DNA from: Alphaproteobacteria bacterium
GTDB lineage: Bacteria > Pseudomonadota > Alphaproteobacteria > Reyranellales > Reyranellaceae
Length of the DNA: 64,000 nt
Direction of reading: 5' to 3'
Assembly: GCA_017307275.1 (NCBI GenBank)
Contig: JAFKFK010000009.1
Location: 124,001 to 188,000, forward strand
The notes below the pieces were generated by a model. It was not told where the DNA came from, did not search any database, and was given only the letters and a program-made list of their open reading frames with translations. How positions within the stretch are numbered: position 1 is the first letter of the stretch; every line of letters starts with the position of its first letter. Positions 35,893 to 44,434 of the stretch are shown piece after piece. Position numbers and translations under genes: made by a program.

Positions 35893-36651
35893 ATGCGCAT
35901 GAAGGGGAAAGTCGCCCTGGTCACTGGTGCGGCGAGCGGCATGGGCGCCGCGACCGCACGTCTGCTCGCACGCGAAGGCGCCAAGGCCGTGGTGCTCGCC
36001 GATGTCCTCAACAAAGAAGGTGAGGCCACCGCTGCCGAGATTACAAAAGCCGGTGGTACGGCGCATTATGTTCATCTTGACGTGACCGCCGAGGATCAAT
36101 GGCAGAAGGCGGTAGAGGGGATCGTCGCCGCGCACGGTGGCCTCGACGTTCTGGTGAACAATGCCGGCATCTCGGGATCGGCCGAGCAGGATCTCTACGA
36201 TACTGACGCCTGGAACCGGCTGATGGGGATCAACGCGACCGGCGTTTTCCTCGGGATGAAGTACGGTATCGCGGCCATGCGGAAAGGCGGCCGCCGCGGC
36301 TCGGTCATCAACCTCTCCTCGATCTCGGGCATCGTCGGTCAGGCCTACATCCATGTCGGCTACAATGCCTCCAAAGGCGCCGTACGGCTCATCACCAAGG
36401 CGGCAGCGGCCCAGCATGGCAAGGAAGGCATCCGCGTGAACTCGGTGCATCCCGGCCTGATGCCCCCGATGCGAACTTCGGGCCGCACCGCCGATCCCGA
36501 GCAGCGGGCCAAGACCCTAAAGGGCGTGCCGCTCGGCCGCGCCGGGGAGGTCGACGAAGTGGCCTATGCTATCCTCTTCCTGGCTTCCGACGAATCCTCC
36601 TATGTCACCGGCGCCGAACTGGTGGTCGACGGCGGCTGGACGGCGGTCTGA
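35893..36651 (+). CDS. SDR family oxidoreductase
   Basis: 252 aa. Rossmann motif TGAASGMGAAT, NNAGISG, catalytic Ser in LSSISG, YNASKGA (YxxxK) and closing VTGAELVVDGGW. Asp at the end of strand 2 (LADVLN) suggests NAD preference. ATG 35893 follows GGAAGTGAT; ATG 35899 is an alternative. Substrate unknown. Located between gdx-like and NUDIX genes in an operon. Confidence 0.92.
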   Translation: MRMKGKVALVTGAASGMGAATARLLAREGAKAVVLADVLNKEGEATAAEITKAGGTAHYVHLDVTAEDQWQKAVEGIVAAHGGLDVLVNNAGISGSAEQDLYDTDAWNRLMGINATGVFLGMKYGIAAMRKGGRRGSVINLSSISGIVGQAYIHVGYNASKGAVRLITKAAAAQHGKEGIRVNSVHPGLMPPMRTSGRTADPEQRAKTLKGVPLGRAGEVDEVAYAILFLASDESSYVTGAELVVDGGWTAV

Positions 36652-36652
36652 C

Positions 36653-37258
36653 ATGAAAGACAGCAAGCAGGGCACCACTGTCGCGCCCTGGAAGGTATTG
36701 GAGTCCCAGTACGCGTACCGCGACCGTTGGATCGCCCTCAGGTCGGATAAGGTCGAACTACCCAATGGGCATGTCCTCGCGCCCTATCATGTCATCGAAC
36801 AGCCCGACTGGGTGACGGCCCTGGCGCTGACGCATGACGGCAACATCATCCTGATCGAGGAATATCGCCACGGTTGCCAGCAGACCGTCGTCGAGCTGCC
36901 GAGCGGCATCCACGACAAGCCGGGCGAGCCGACGATCGAGGCGATGAAGCGTGAGCTTCTCGAAGAGACAGGGTTCGCCGCCGAAGAATGGCACCCCCTG
37001 GGCACGTTCTTCGCGAACGCACCGCGGCTCAACAACCGCGTTCACTGCTTCCTGGCACTGGATGCCCGCAAGACGGCCGCCCCTAAGCTAGACGACGGCG
37101 AGGTGCTGGTGCCGCACCAGGTCCCCTTCGCCGAGTATGTCGCCGATCTGCGTGAAGGACGGCGCATTCTGCACGGCTTTCAGGGAGGCGCGATGTGGCT
37201 GCTGCACCTCTATGCGGCGAAGACCGGCGACCCGCGGCTCGGTGCCCTGCGTTTTTGA
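36653..37258 (+). CDS. NUDIX hydrolase (ADP-ribose pyrophosphatase-like)
   Basis: 201 aa from ATG 36653, one base after the SDR stop. NUDIX box core: GEPTIEAMKRELLEETGF (RExxEExG). The preceding LIEEYRHGCQQTVVELPSG matches the ADP-sugar pyrophosphatase (NudF/AdpP) group. It would hydrolyse ADP-ribose or a similar nucleoside diphosphate derivative. Exact substrate not determinable. Confidence 0.88.
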   Translation: MKDSKQGTTVAPWKVLESQYAYRDRWIALRSDKVELPNGHVLAPYHVIEQPDWVTALALTHDGNIILIEEYRHGCQQTVVELPSGIHDKPGEPTIEAMKRELLEETGFAAEEWHPLGTFFANAPRLNNRVHCFLALDARKTAAPKLDDGEVLVPHQVPFAEYVADLREGRRILHGFQGGAMWLLHLYAAKTGDPRLGALRF

Positions 37259-37300
37259 GCCTTGCAGTTCTGCTGCGACACTATGAGGACCAGCGTCGAC

Positions 37301-37330
37301 TTGTGATTAGCTGACGGGCCTGCCTAAAAT
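37301..37330 (+). promoter_or_regulatory. Candidate sigma70-type promoter for the copper operon
   Basis: TTGTGA (37301-37306), 18-nt spacer, TAAAAT (37325-37330). A start site 6-7 nt after the -10 would fall on the ATG at 37336, so the first gene would be leaderless; consistent with this, it has no Shine-Dalgarno. Judged by eye only. Confidence 0.4.
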
Positions 37331-37335
37331 TCACC

Positions 37336-37725
37336 ATGATCCGCAAACGTCCCGATACGGGTTGGCGCGCATCGGCATTTGCCGTTGCGCTGTTTGCGAT
37401 CACGCTCAACTTCCTGCAGCCGATGGCGCACGCCGCCATGCTGCGCGATGCGGGTCCGCTCGCCGCCGCCAAGATGTGGGGCGCTTTCTGCCTGCCCAGT
37501 GCAGGCCAGGACGACTCGGAGTCGTCTACCCCGGCGGAAACCCAGAACCACGAATGCTGCCTTGGCCTCGCCCATGCCCCGGTGCTGGCCGAGCCCTCCG
37601 CCGCATTCATTCGTATCGAGCCCGTCGTCACGACGATCCGCGTCGTGGCCGCAGTCGATGCACACTCTCCCGTCGGCATTCGCGACGGACCCAGTCAACC
37701 CCGCGCGCCACCCTCCCTCGTCTGA
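37336..37725 (+). CDS. DUF2946-like exported protein, copper operon
   Basis: 129 aa. A signal peptide-like hydrophobic stretch (residues 12-33, ending in AHA) is followed by a short mature domain with Cys in GAFCLPSAG and a CC pair in NHECCLGL, typical of DUF2946 proteins found beside copper receptor genes. Function unestablished; periplasmic metal or heme-copper handling is suspected. It precedes the TonB receptor gene after a hairpin. The start has no Shine-Dalgarno. Confidence 0.75.
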   Translation: MIRKRPDTGWRASAFAVALFAITLNFLQPMAHAAMLRDAGPLAAAKMWGAFCLPSAGQDDSESSTPAETQNHECCLGLAHAPVLAEPSAAFIRIEPVVTTIRVVAAVDAHSPVGIRDGPSQPRAPPSLV

Positions 37726-37735
37726 CTCCTGAAGC

Positions 37736-37759
37736 CGCGACGCGCTCACCCGCGTCGCG
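37736..37759 (+). terminator. Attenuator-like hairpin upstream of the TonB receptor gene
   Basis: CGCGACGCG-CTCACC-CGCGTCGCG, a perfect 9-bp GC-rich stem with a 6-nt loop, followed by TTCGTTTGTC. It sits in the 61-bp gap between the DUF2946-like and receptor genes, where it could reduce or control read-through. Confidence 0.5.
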
Positions 37760-37786
37760 TTCGTTTGTCATTCGTGGGGAGATGTC

Positions 37787-39967
37787 ATGTTTTCCGTTCG
37801 CGCGGCGACGTTCGCCGCTTTTACAGCCCTGGGGCTGATTCCTGCCTTGGCCAAAGCGCAGGATACGCCTTCAGCGGACCCTTCGGCAGCGCCACCAGCG
37901 GCAACCATCAATCTGCCGCCGATCACCGTCAGCGCCGGCCGCGGTTCCGACCTCGAAAAGCTCGACGTCAGCACGACCGTGATGACGCGTGAGCAGATCG
38001 AGGCCATGCCGGAAACCGGCGTCGACCAGATCGTGAACCGCATTCCTGGCGTCTGGCTGCCGACGATCCCGACCGGCCAACTTCATCCGACGGCCCAGCC
38101 GGTCAACATTCGCGGCTTCGGCACCACCACGACCATCAACACGCTGGTGATGGTGGACGGCGTGCCGATCAACGACCCCTATTTCAGGACGATCAACTGG
38201 AGTGCGATCCCGAAGAACTCGGTCGACCGGATCGAAGTCATCCGCGGCGGCGGCGCGACCAGCCTGTGGGGCAATATGGCGATGGGCGGCGTCATCAACA
38301 TCGTAACCCGCGAGCCCACCAAGACCGGCGTGGCGGCCGATGTGAGCTACGGCAGCTTCAACACCTCGACCGCCGAGATCTCCACCAGCCTCGCGGTAAA
38401 CGACAAGCTGAAGGTCGGCCTTTCCTACAACCACACCCAGAGTGCGGGTTACAACACGACGCCCGCCCAGTATCGCAACGCCAACCTCGTCCCGACCGCG
38501 TCGAAGGCCGACAATATCGCCTTCTCTGCCTTCCTGACACCCAGCGAGAGCCTCAAGCTCTACGCCAAGGCCTACTTCAACCAGACCTACGAAGATGGCC
38601 TGACTTGGACCTACGCCCATAACAACTGGTCGACCTATCGGCTGCTGCTGGGCGGCTCCTACCAGCTCGACGAGAAATCCTCGATCAACTTCAATGCCTG
38701 GGCTGGCGGCGGCTCGTTCGGCACCATCAACGTGGCGAGTGGCGCCTATACGCTGAACAACACCAGCGCCACCAACCAGTTCGTCAGCCAGATCGAGACG
38801 GCGCCCAACTCCGAGCAGGGTGGCTCGGTCTTCTACGAGGCGAATTTCGGACCGATCCGCGACGTCAAGATCGGCGTCGATGCGCGCCGCATCGTCATCT
38901 CTGACTACAACAACCTCTACGCCAGCGCGACGGCTGCGCCGACCAGCTTCGTTGCCAACGGCGAGCACCGGCTGCAGGGCATCTTCGCGCAGGGCACCTA
39001 TCGCGTGCCCGGCATTCCGCTCGATGTCACGGTCGGCCTGCGCGGCGACTTCTGGCAGGCCCTGAATGCCAATGTGCTGACCGTCAATTCCGGTACCAAC
39101 AATCCGGTCGCCAACTCCAGCGCTTCGAGTTTCGATCCGCGTCTCGGATTGAAGTTCCACGTCACCGACGAACTGGTGCTGCGCGGTGCGATCTATCGCA
39201 ACTTCTCAGCGCCCGGCATGAACCAGATGTATCGCAGCTTCGCCAGCGGCACGTCCTACACGGCGATCAATCCCAACCTGCAGCCCATGACCAACTTCGG
39301 CCAAGAGATCGGCTTCGATTTCCAATGGCGCGAGTTCAACCTGTCGGGAACAATCTTCAACAACAACCTCGACAACTTCATCGACTTGGCCACGGTCTGC
39401 AACGCCAGTGCCGCTTGCGCCGCCCCCTTTGTCGCGGCGGCAGGCCTCAGCCCTGCCTTCACGACGGTGCGGCAGTATCAGAATGTCGGCAACGCCACCT
39501 TCCGCGGCGTCGAGATCATCGGCGGCTGGCAGCCGACCAAGGAACTGAAGTTCGGCGCCAGCTTCGTCGCCACCTCGGCCTACCTCACCAGTTCCAACTT
39601 CCCGACTTTGATTCGGACCGGCGTGCAACTGGGGCAGGTCCCGACCACGATGGTGACCGCCAGCGCTGAATGGCGGCCGATTCCGGAACTGGTCCTGACG
39701 GCCTCCTTGAAGTCCTTCCCGGCCTACTGGAACGACACGGGCCATACCCAGCTCAACGAGGGGGCTACCCTGATCGACCTCGGCCTGACTTATTCGCCGG
39801 TCAAGGATGTCGATATCTACGCCAGCGTGCAGAACCTCACGAATGTGCAGTATCTCGCGTCGGGCTATACCCTGACCTCGTTCGAGGGCACGACCGTCAA
39901 TCCGTCGGCCATTCCCGCCCTGGGCATGCCGCTCACCGCCACTGCCGGCCTGAGAGTGAGGTTTTGA
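37787..39967 (+). CDS. TonB-dependent outer membrane receptor (copper type proposed)
   Basis: 726 aa. Signal peptide ends at AKAQ. The plug domain begins near residue 44 (ITVSAGR...) with NIRGFGTTTTINTLVMVDGVPIND and RIEVIRGGGATSLWGNMAMGGVINIVT, then a beta-barrel closing in LRVRF, a C-terminal aromatic. Such receptors import chelates or metals using TonB energy. Copper is inferred only from the surrounding DUF2946, TlpA-like and PCuAC genes. Its stop overlaps the next start by one base (TGATG). Confidence 0.9.
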   Translation: MFSVRAATFAAFTALGLIPALAKAQDTPSADPSAAPPAATINLPPITVSAGRGSDLEKLDVSTTVMTREQIEAMPETGVDQIVNRIPGVWLPTIPTGQLHPTAQPVNIRGFGTTTTINTLVMVDGVPINDPYFRTINWSAIPKNSVDRIEVIRGGGATSLWGNMAMGGVINIVTREPTKTGVAADVSYGSFNTSTAEISTSLAVNDKLKVGLSYNHTQSAGYNTTPAQYRNANLVPTASKADNIAFSAFLTPSESLKLYAKAYFNQTYEDGLTWTYAHNNWSTYRLLLGGSYQLDEKSSINFNAWAGGGSFGTINVASGAYTLNNTSATNQFVSQIETAPNSEQGGSVFYEANFGPIRDVKIGVDARRIVISDYNNLYASATAAPTSFVANGEHRLQGIFAQGTYRVPGIPLDVTVGLRGDFWQALNANVLTVNSGTNNPVANSSASSFDPRLGLKFHVTDELVLRGAIYRNFSAPGMNQMYRSFASGTSYTAINPNLQPMTNFGQEIGFDFQWREFNLSGTIFNNNLDNFIDLATVCNASAACAAPFVAAAGLSPAFTTVRQYQNVGNATFRGVEIIGGWQPTKELKFGASFVATSAYLTSSNFPTLIRTGVQLGQVPTTMVTASAEWRPIPELVLTASLKSFPAYWNDTGHTQLNEGATLIDLGLTYSPVKDVDIYASVQNLTNVQYLASGYTLTSFEGTTVNPSAIPALGMPLTATAGLRVRF

Positions 39968-41154
39968 TGCGCCTGTTCTTTACCTTCCTCGCGACCCTCA
40001 TGCTGGCCGGCACTGCCGCCGCCCAGCATCACAATCACGGCAAGCCAAGCGCTGCGCCCGAAGCCTTCACCGCCACGCCGGCTTTCGGGCCCGACGGCAC
40101 GCTATGGCTGGTGCGCGCGACGGCCGACAAGATCGCCGTGGTGAAATCGACCGATCTCGGCAAAACCTTCTCCGAGCCTGTGGCAGTGACGCCCGAGCCG
40201 ATGAACCTCGACTGGGGCCCCGATGCACGCGCTCGCATTGCCGTCGATCCGAAGGGTGGGGTGATCGTCACCTTCGCCATCTTCCAGGACAAGAATTTCA
40301 ACGGCCGCGCTTTCTTCGCCCGCTCCAAGGACAACGGGGCGAGCTTCACACCACCGAGGCCCATTACTGCCGACAAGACCAGTCAGCGATTCGAGACGGT
40401 GGCCGTCGATCCCTCGTCGGGTCGCTTCTTCGCGACCTGGCTCGACAAGCGCAACGGCGCCAAGGCGCGTGCCGCAGGCAAGCCCTATCCCGGCGCCGCC
40501 CTGGCGTTCGCCTGGGAGGATGGAGACGCCGACTTCGGCAAGACGGAGATCGCGCTCGACAACACGTGCGAATGCTGCCGGCTGGGCGTCGCCTTCGCAG
40601 GGCCGGGGCGGCCTGCGGTCGTGTTCCGCAATATCTTTCCCGGTTCGGTGCGCGACCATGCTGTCGTCACCTTCAAGGACGCGACGACGCCCGGTCCACT
40701 ACGCCGGGTGAGCGCCGACGACTGGAAGATCGAAGCGTGCCCGCATCACGGGCCGACGATCGCGATCGCGCCGGACGGCTCCTATCACGTCGCCTGGTTC
40801 ACCGATGCGCCGTCGCGCAAGGGCCTGTTCTACGCCCGCGCCGACAATGGCAACGTTCCCTTCGGCGCGCCGCGCGCCCTTTCCTCTCCCAACCGCCAGC
40901 CCGCTCGACCCTACCTGCTATCGGACGGCCAGGCCCTGCATCTGGTGTGGAAGGAATTCGATGGAACAAAATCGGTGGTGCGTTGGCAGGTGAGCCGCGA
41001 CAGCGGTCGCCAATGGACCGACGCCCGCACGATTGCCGAGACCGCCGATGCCTCGGACCATCCACTGCTCGTCGCCCACGGCGGCCATGCCTATCTCTCG
41101 TGGCTGACCAAGGTCGAGGGTTATCGGCTGATCCCGCTGGAAAACCAGCCATGA
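39967..41154 (+). CDS. Exported BNR/sialidase-like beta-propeller protein with CxCC and CxHH motifs
   Basis: 395 aa with signal peptide (cut near AAAQ, followed by HHNHG). The body shows BNR/Asp-box-like repeats such as SKDNGASFTPP and SRDSGRQWTDA, suggesting a beta-propeller. In the middle NTCECCRLG and later EACPHHGP are cysteine/histidine clusters unusual for glycosidases, more in keeping with metal binding. It lies in an overlapping operon between the TonB receptor and a thioredoxin-like gene. I propose a periplasmic copper-related role; no enzyme activity is claimed. Confidence 0.7.
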   Translation: MRLFFTFLATLMLAGTAAAQHHNHGKPSAAPEAFTATPAFGPDGTLWLVRATADKIAVVKSTDLGKTFSEPVAVTPEPMNLDWGPDARARIAVDPKGGVIVTFAIFQDKNFNGRAFFARSKDNGASFTPPRPITADKTSQRFETVAVDPSSGRFFATWLDKRNGAKARAAGKPYPGAALAFAWEDGDADFGKTEIALDNTCECCRLGVAFAGPGRPAVVFRNIFPGSVRDHAVVTFKDATTPGPLRRVSADDWKIEACPHHGPTIAIAPDGSYHVAWFTDAPSRKGLFYARADNGNVPFGAPRALSSPNRQPARPYLLSDGQALHLVWKEFDGTKSVVRWQVSRDSGRQWTDARTIAETADASDHPLLVAHGGHAYLSWLTKVEGYRLIPLENQP

Positions 41155-41636
41155 GTAAAGCCGCCATCCTCGCCCTGCTGCTGGCGCTGGGGCTCGTTGG
41201 CAATGTCCACGCCGCCGATCCGCAGCCGTTCGAACGCGGAAGCTGGTCGAAGCTCATGGCTGCCCATGAAGGCCAGCCGACGATCGTGCATCTTTGGGGT
41301 CTCACCTGTGCGCCCTGCCTGACCGAGCTGCCGCATTGGGCCAATCTTCAGAAGGAGCGACCCGACATGCGGCTGGTGCTCCTGGCCGCCGATCCCGTGC
41401 CGCAGCCGCCGGTTCGCGTCGAAGAGATGCTGACCCGCACAGGCCTCGGCAAGACCGAGAGCTGGAGCTTCGCCGACCGCTTCAACGAACGCCTGCGCTA
41501 CGAGATCGATCCATCCTGGTCAGGCGAGCTGCCGCGCACCCTGATGATCGACCGCGAGGGCAAGGTCACGACCCTACCGGGCGTTGCCGATCTTGCCGAG
41601 GTCAGAACCTGGCTCGACCGGCAGCGCAAACGTTGA
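41151..41636 (+). CDS. TlpA/thioredoxin-like periplasmic protein
   Basis: 161 aa from ATG 41151 (ATGA overlap). Signal peptide ending near VHAAD. The redox motif is HLWGLTCAPCLTELP (CxxC: CAPC), and the cis-Pro region is ELPRTLMID. TlpA/ScoI-type proteins reduce copper sites or copper-binding cysteines during CuA assembly. In this operon a role in keeping copper ligands reduced for the PCuAC chaperone is likely, by inference. Confidence 0.87.
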   Translation: MSKAAILALLLALGLVGNVHAADPQPFERGSWSKLMAAHEGQPTIVHLWGLTCAPCLTELPHWANLQKERPDMRLVLLAADPVPQPPVRVEEMLTRTGLGKTESWSFADRFNERLRYEIDPSWSGELPRTLMIDREGKVTTLPGVADLAEVRTWLDRQRKR

Positions 41637-41691
41637 AGCCAATTGCTCCACCGACCATATCCTCCCCCATCCCGTTGAAAGGAACAAAGCC

Positions 41692-42162
41692 ATGACCATC
41701 CGTCGCTGGCTCGTTGCCGCCGCTATTGCCACCTTCGCCCTGCCGGCTCTCGCCCAGGATTACAAGGTCGGCTCACTCGAGATCGGTAAACCCTGGACTC
41801 GCGCCACACCGCCCTCGGCACAGAGCGGCGGCGGCTTCCTCACCATCACCAACAAGGGCACGACGCCTGACCGGCTTGTCGCCGTGCGCACCACGGCCTC
41901 CAACAAGGCGGAAATCCACGAGATGAAGATGGACGGCAACGTGATGCGCATGCGCGAGCTGGAGAAGGGACTCGAAATCCCGCCCGGCGCGACCGTCGAG
42001 CTGAAGCCCGGCAGCTATCACCTGATGTTCATGGAGTTGAAGGCGCCCTTTGCCAAGGACGCCAGGATCCCGGCCACCCTGGTGTTCGAAAAGGCCGGCT
42101 CGGTCGACGTCGAACTGAGCGTCGCCGCGATGGGCGCCGCATCGCCCGCCACCAAACACTAG
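41692..42162 (+). CDS. Periplasmic copper chaperone, PCuAC family
   Basis: 156 aa with signal peptide (MTIRRWLVAA to ALAQ) and GAAAGGAAC-like ribosome site (GAAAGGAACAAAG). The Cu(I) motif H(M)x10Mx21HxM is met: HEMKMDGN...MRMRELEKG and, after the loop, YHLMFMELK. PCuAC delivers copper to the CuA or CuB site of heme-copper oxidases and is induced by copper starvation in relatives. Last gene of the operon. Confidence 0.92.
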   Translation: MTIRRWLVAAAIATFALPALAQDYKVGSLEIGKPWTRATPPSAQSGGGFLTITNKGTTPDRLVAVRTTASNKAEIHEMKMDGNVMRMRELEKGLEIPPGATVELKPGSYHLMFMELKAPFAKDARIPATLVFEKAGSVDVELSVAAMGAASPATKH

Positions 42163-42184
42163 GGGCGGGCGACGCGGCGGAACG

Positions 42185-42580
42185 CTACATCGCCTTCACG
42201 AGTTCCCAGGCGATCATGGCCATGCCGATCACCGACACAAACCAGGCGAGCGTACGCAGCCAGGCGATACCGGCGACATAGATCACGGCGTAGGCGAGGC
42301 GCGCCCAGAAGAAGATCATGGCGCCCATCGCCGTCATGGCGTTGGCCTTGCCGACCACTGCTGCGATCAGCACGAGCGCCGCGAACAGCACCATGTTCTC
42401 GATCATGTTGAGGTGGGCCCGCTTGGCGCGGCCTGCCCAACCGGGAATCTCACCGAGGCCCTCGCGGTTGCCGGCGAGCGTGTTGAGGCCGACTGCCTGG
42501 TTGGCGCCCATGGCCGCCACCAGCACTTGTACGAACGTCAGGATTGTAGAGAGGAGGAGGTATTTCAGGTCCGGAGACAT
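42185..42580 (-). CDS. MAPEG family membrane protein
   Basis: 131 aa, four hydrophobic helices. NREGLGEIPGWAGRAKRAHLNMIENM is the family hallmark region (RAxxAHxNxxE) split around residue 52. Bacterial MAPEG proteins are related to glutathione transferases and eicosanoid enzymes but mostly uncharacterised. It follows the upp gene by 24 bp on the same strand, so may be co-transcribed; converges with the PCuAC gene. Confidence 0.88.
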   Translation of the reverse strand: MSPDLKYLLLSTILTFVQVLVAAMGANQAVGLNTLAGNREGLGEIPGWAGRAKRAHLNMIENMVLFAALVLIAAVVGKANAMTAMGAMIFFWARLAYAVIYVAGIAWLRTLAWFVSVIGMAMIAWELVKAM

Positions 42581-42604
42581 TGCGTTGCTCCTGCGCTTCT
42601 TGGG

Positions 42605-43243
42605 CTATTTGGTCCCGAAGAGACGGTCACCCGCGTCGCCGAGCCCAGGAACAATATACCCGTGATCGTTGAGTTTTGCATCGATCGCTGCCGCGAACAC
42701 TTGCACATCTGGATGAACTTCGGCGAAAGCCCGAGCGCCCTGCTCCGAACCCAGGATGCAAATGAACTTGATCCTCTTGGCGCCGGACTCCTTCAGGCGA
42801 TCGACGGCGGCGATCGCCGAGTGCGCGGTGGCCAGCATGGGATCGCAAACGATGACGTCGCGGTCCGAGATGTCCTGCGGGATCTTGAAGTAATACTCGA
42901 CCGCCTGAAGCGTACGTGGATCGCGATAGAGGCCGACATGGCCCATACGCGCCAACGGCACGAGATCGATGATGCCCTCCGCAAGTCCGAGGCCTGCGCG
43001 CAGGATCGGCACCACCACCAGCTTCTTGCCGTCGAGCAACGGCGCCTTCATCGCCTCGATCGGCGTTGCGATATCGCGCTCCACCAAGGGCAGGTCACGC
43101 GTGGCGTCGTAGCCCAGCAGCAAGCCCATCTCGCGCAGCAGCCGGCGGAAATTCGTGCTCGACGTCTCCTTGTCGCGCATCTTGCTGAGCTTGTGCTGCA
43201 CCAGCGGGTGGCTCACGACATGGATCGAGTGTGGCAAAGACAT
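42605..43243 (-). CDS. upp: Uracil phosphoribosyltransferase
   Basis: 212 aa. PRPP-binding loop [14 protein letters not shown] and the uracil-binding C-terminus [13 protein letters not shown] are clear. It converts uracil and PRPP to UMP. In the URC pathway UMP-type ribosylation of uracil is a required step, and here upp directly follows the urc4-like gene (15-bp gap), supporting a catabolic rather than only salvage role. Confidence 0.94.
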   Translation of the reverse strand: MSLPHSIHVVSHPLVQHKLSKMRDKETSSTNFRRLLREMGLLLGYDATRDLPLVERDIATPIEAMKAPLLDGKKLVVVPILRAGLGLAEGIIDLVPLARMGHVGLYRDPRTLQAVEYYFKIPQDISDRDVIVCDPMLATAHSAIAAVDRLKESGAKRIKFICILGSEQGARAFAEVHPDVQVFAAAIDAKLNDHGYIVPGLGDAGDRLFGTK

Positions 43244-43258
43244 TGACGAAGACTCCCC

Positions 43259-44434
43259 TCAAAACACCGTGCCGTCGCTTTCTATGGCGATCGGCGGTCC
43301 TCCGCCCGGGCGACGCTCCGCCGCGAGCTTGCGTCCGGCAAACCAGGTACCGGCCTCCAGAACTTTAACCAACGGCAGACGCGTGGCATCGAGGCCGAGA
43401 TGGCCGCGCACATGCTCGGCGATCCGGTCGAGCAGCATCACCGTCAGCGCCCGCCATTCGACAATGGCCTCGTCACCCGGCTTGAACGCTTTCTCCAGCA
43501 GAGCGCGCTGCTTGGGCCGCAAGGCCCCGGCATCGACCAGGAGCCCGCCGTTGCGATACTCGGGCAGGCCGGTCAACGTATCGAGCGCAGTGACGCGCAG
43601 CCCAGCCCCTTCGATCGGCTCGACCAGCGAATAGCTCATCCATTGCGAGAGCTTATGGAAGGGGACCAGTCCAACGGCCGGATGCTCCCAGACGTCACCG
43701 AGCTCGGTCGGCCAGATCGGCGAGAGCTTGTCGAGCACGGCGGCCAGGATCGATTCAGCCTTCACCTCGCTACTGCTCGCAACGACATCGAACAGCGCAC
43801 CCGGCCGGTCGAGCCCCGTACCGCCCAGCTTGCGCAGCAGCTCGGCGCGACCTTCCAGACCGAGCAGTGGATTGTGCGCCTTCACCTGGAAACCCATGGC
43901 GATGTCCATGGGTGTCAACGCCGCGAGACGCTCGGCATCGACCCGCAGCGGATCGCCCTTGGCGTCGCGGCTGAAGGCGCCGTTGGCGAACATGTGCAGG
44001 CTCGCCACACCGAGGCCCTCGGAGCGCGCGTAGGTTTCGCCAGTTCCCGGCTCGCGATAACTCCAGGCAGTGCCGGCACCGGCATCGAGCAGCACAGACA
44101 CGACCGCAAGGTCCATGCGGCGGCGCGCGATCTCTTCGGGCGGCAGCCCCTTCAGCCGTTCGGCCAGCGCACCCCAGCGATCGCGGCCTCCGACCTCGAA
44201 GTGCCGCCAGCGCGAGTGGAAGGGAATGGCTGCCGGGTTGGGAAAGCGCTCCCGTGCCACGGCAAGCGTCGCTTGCACCGCGGCTTCCAGCCCGTCTGCC
44301 GACAGGGAGAACCAGTGCGACTGGCCATCCTCGACGTGCTTCAGCACCTTGGCCGAGCGCTCGCGAATGGCCGCCGGCGTGCGGAGATAGGCAATCGAAT
44401 CTGTCGTCGGACGATCGCGCCCCAATGACGTCAT
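43259..44434 (-). CDS. urc4: DUF1688 protein, uracil catabolism Urc4
   Basis: 391 aa. DUF1688 features: begins IAYLRTPAAIRERS and includes PFHSRWRHFEVGGRDRW, and a C-terminal WRALTVMLLDRIAEHVR. Urc4 is required for uracil use as nitrogen source in the yeast Lachancea kluyveri and is found in bacteria with Urc1. The biochemical step is not settled. Overlaps the urc1 stop by 4 bp (ATGA) and is followed by upp, an expected grouping. Confidence 0.85.
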   Translation of the reverse strand: MTSLGRDRPTTDSIAYLRTPAAIRERSAKVLKHVEDGQSHWFSLSADGLEAAVQATLAVARERFPNPAAIPFHSRWRHFEVGGRDRWGALAERLKGLPPEEIARRRMDLAVVSVLLDAGAGTAWSYREPGTGETYARSEGLGVASLHMFANGAFSRDAKGDPLRVDAERLAALTPMDIAMGFQVKAHNPLLGLEGRAELLRKLGGTGLDRPGALFDVVASSSEVKAESILAAVLDKLSPIWPTELGDVWEHPAVGLVPFHKLSQWMSYSLVEPIEGAGLRVTALDTLTGLPEYRNGGLLVDAGALRPKQRALLEKAFKPGDEAIVEWRALTVMLLDRIAEHVRGHLGLDATRLPLVKVLEAGTWFAGRKLAAERRPGGGPPIAIESDGTVF

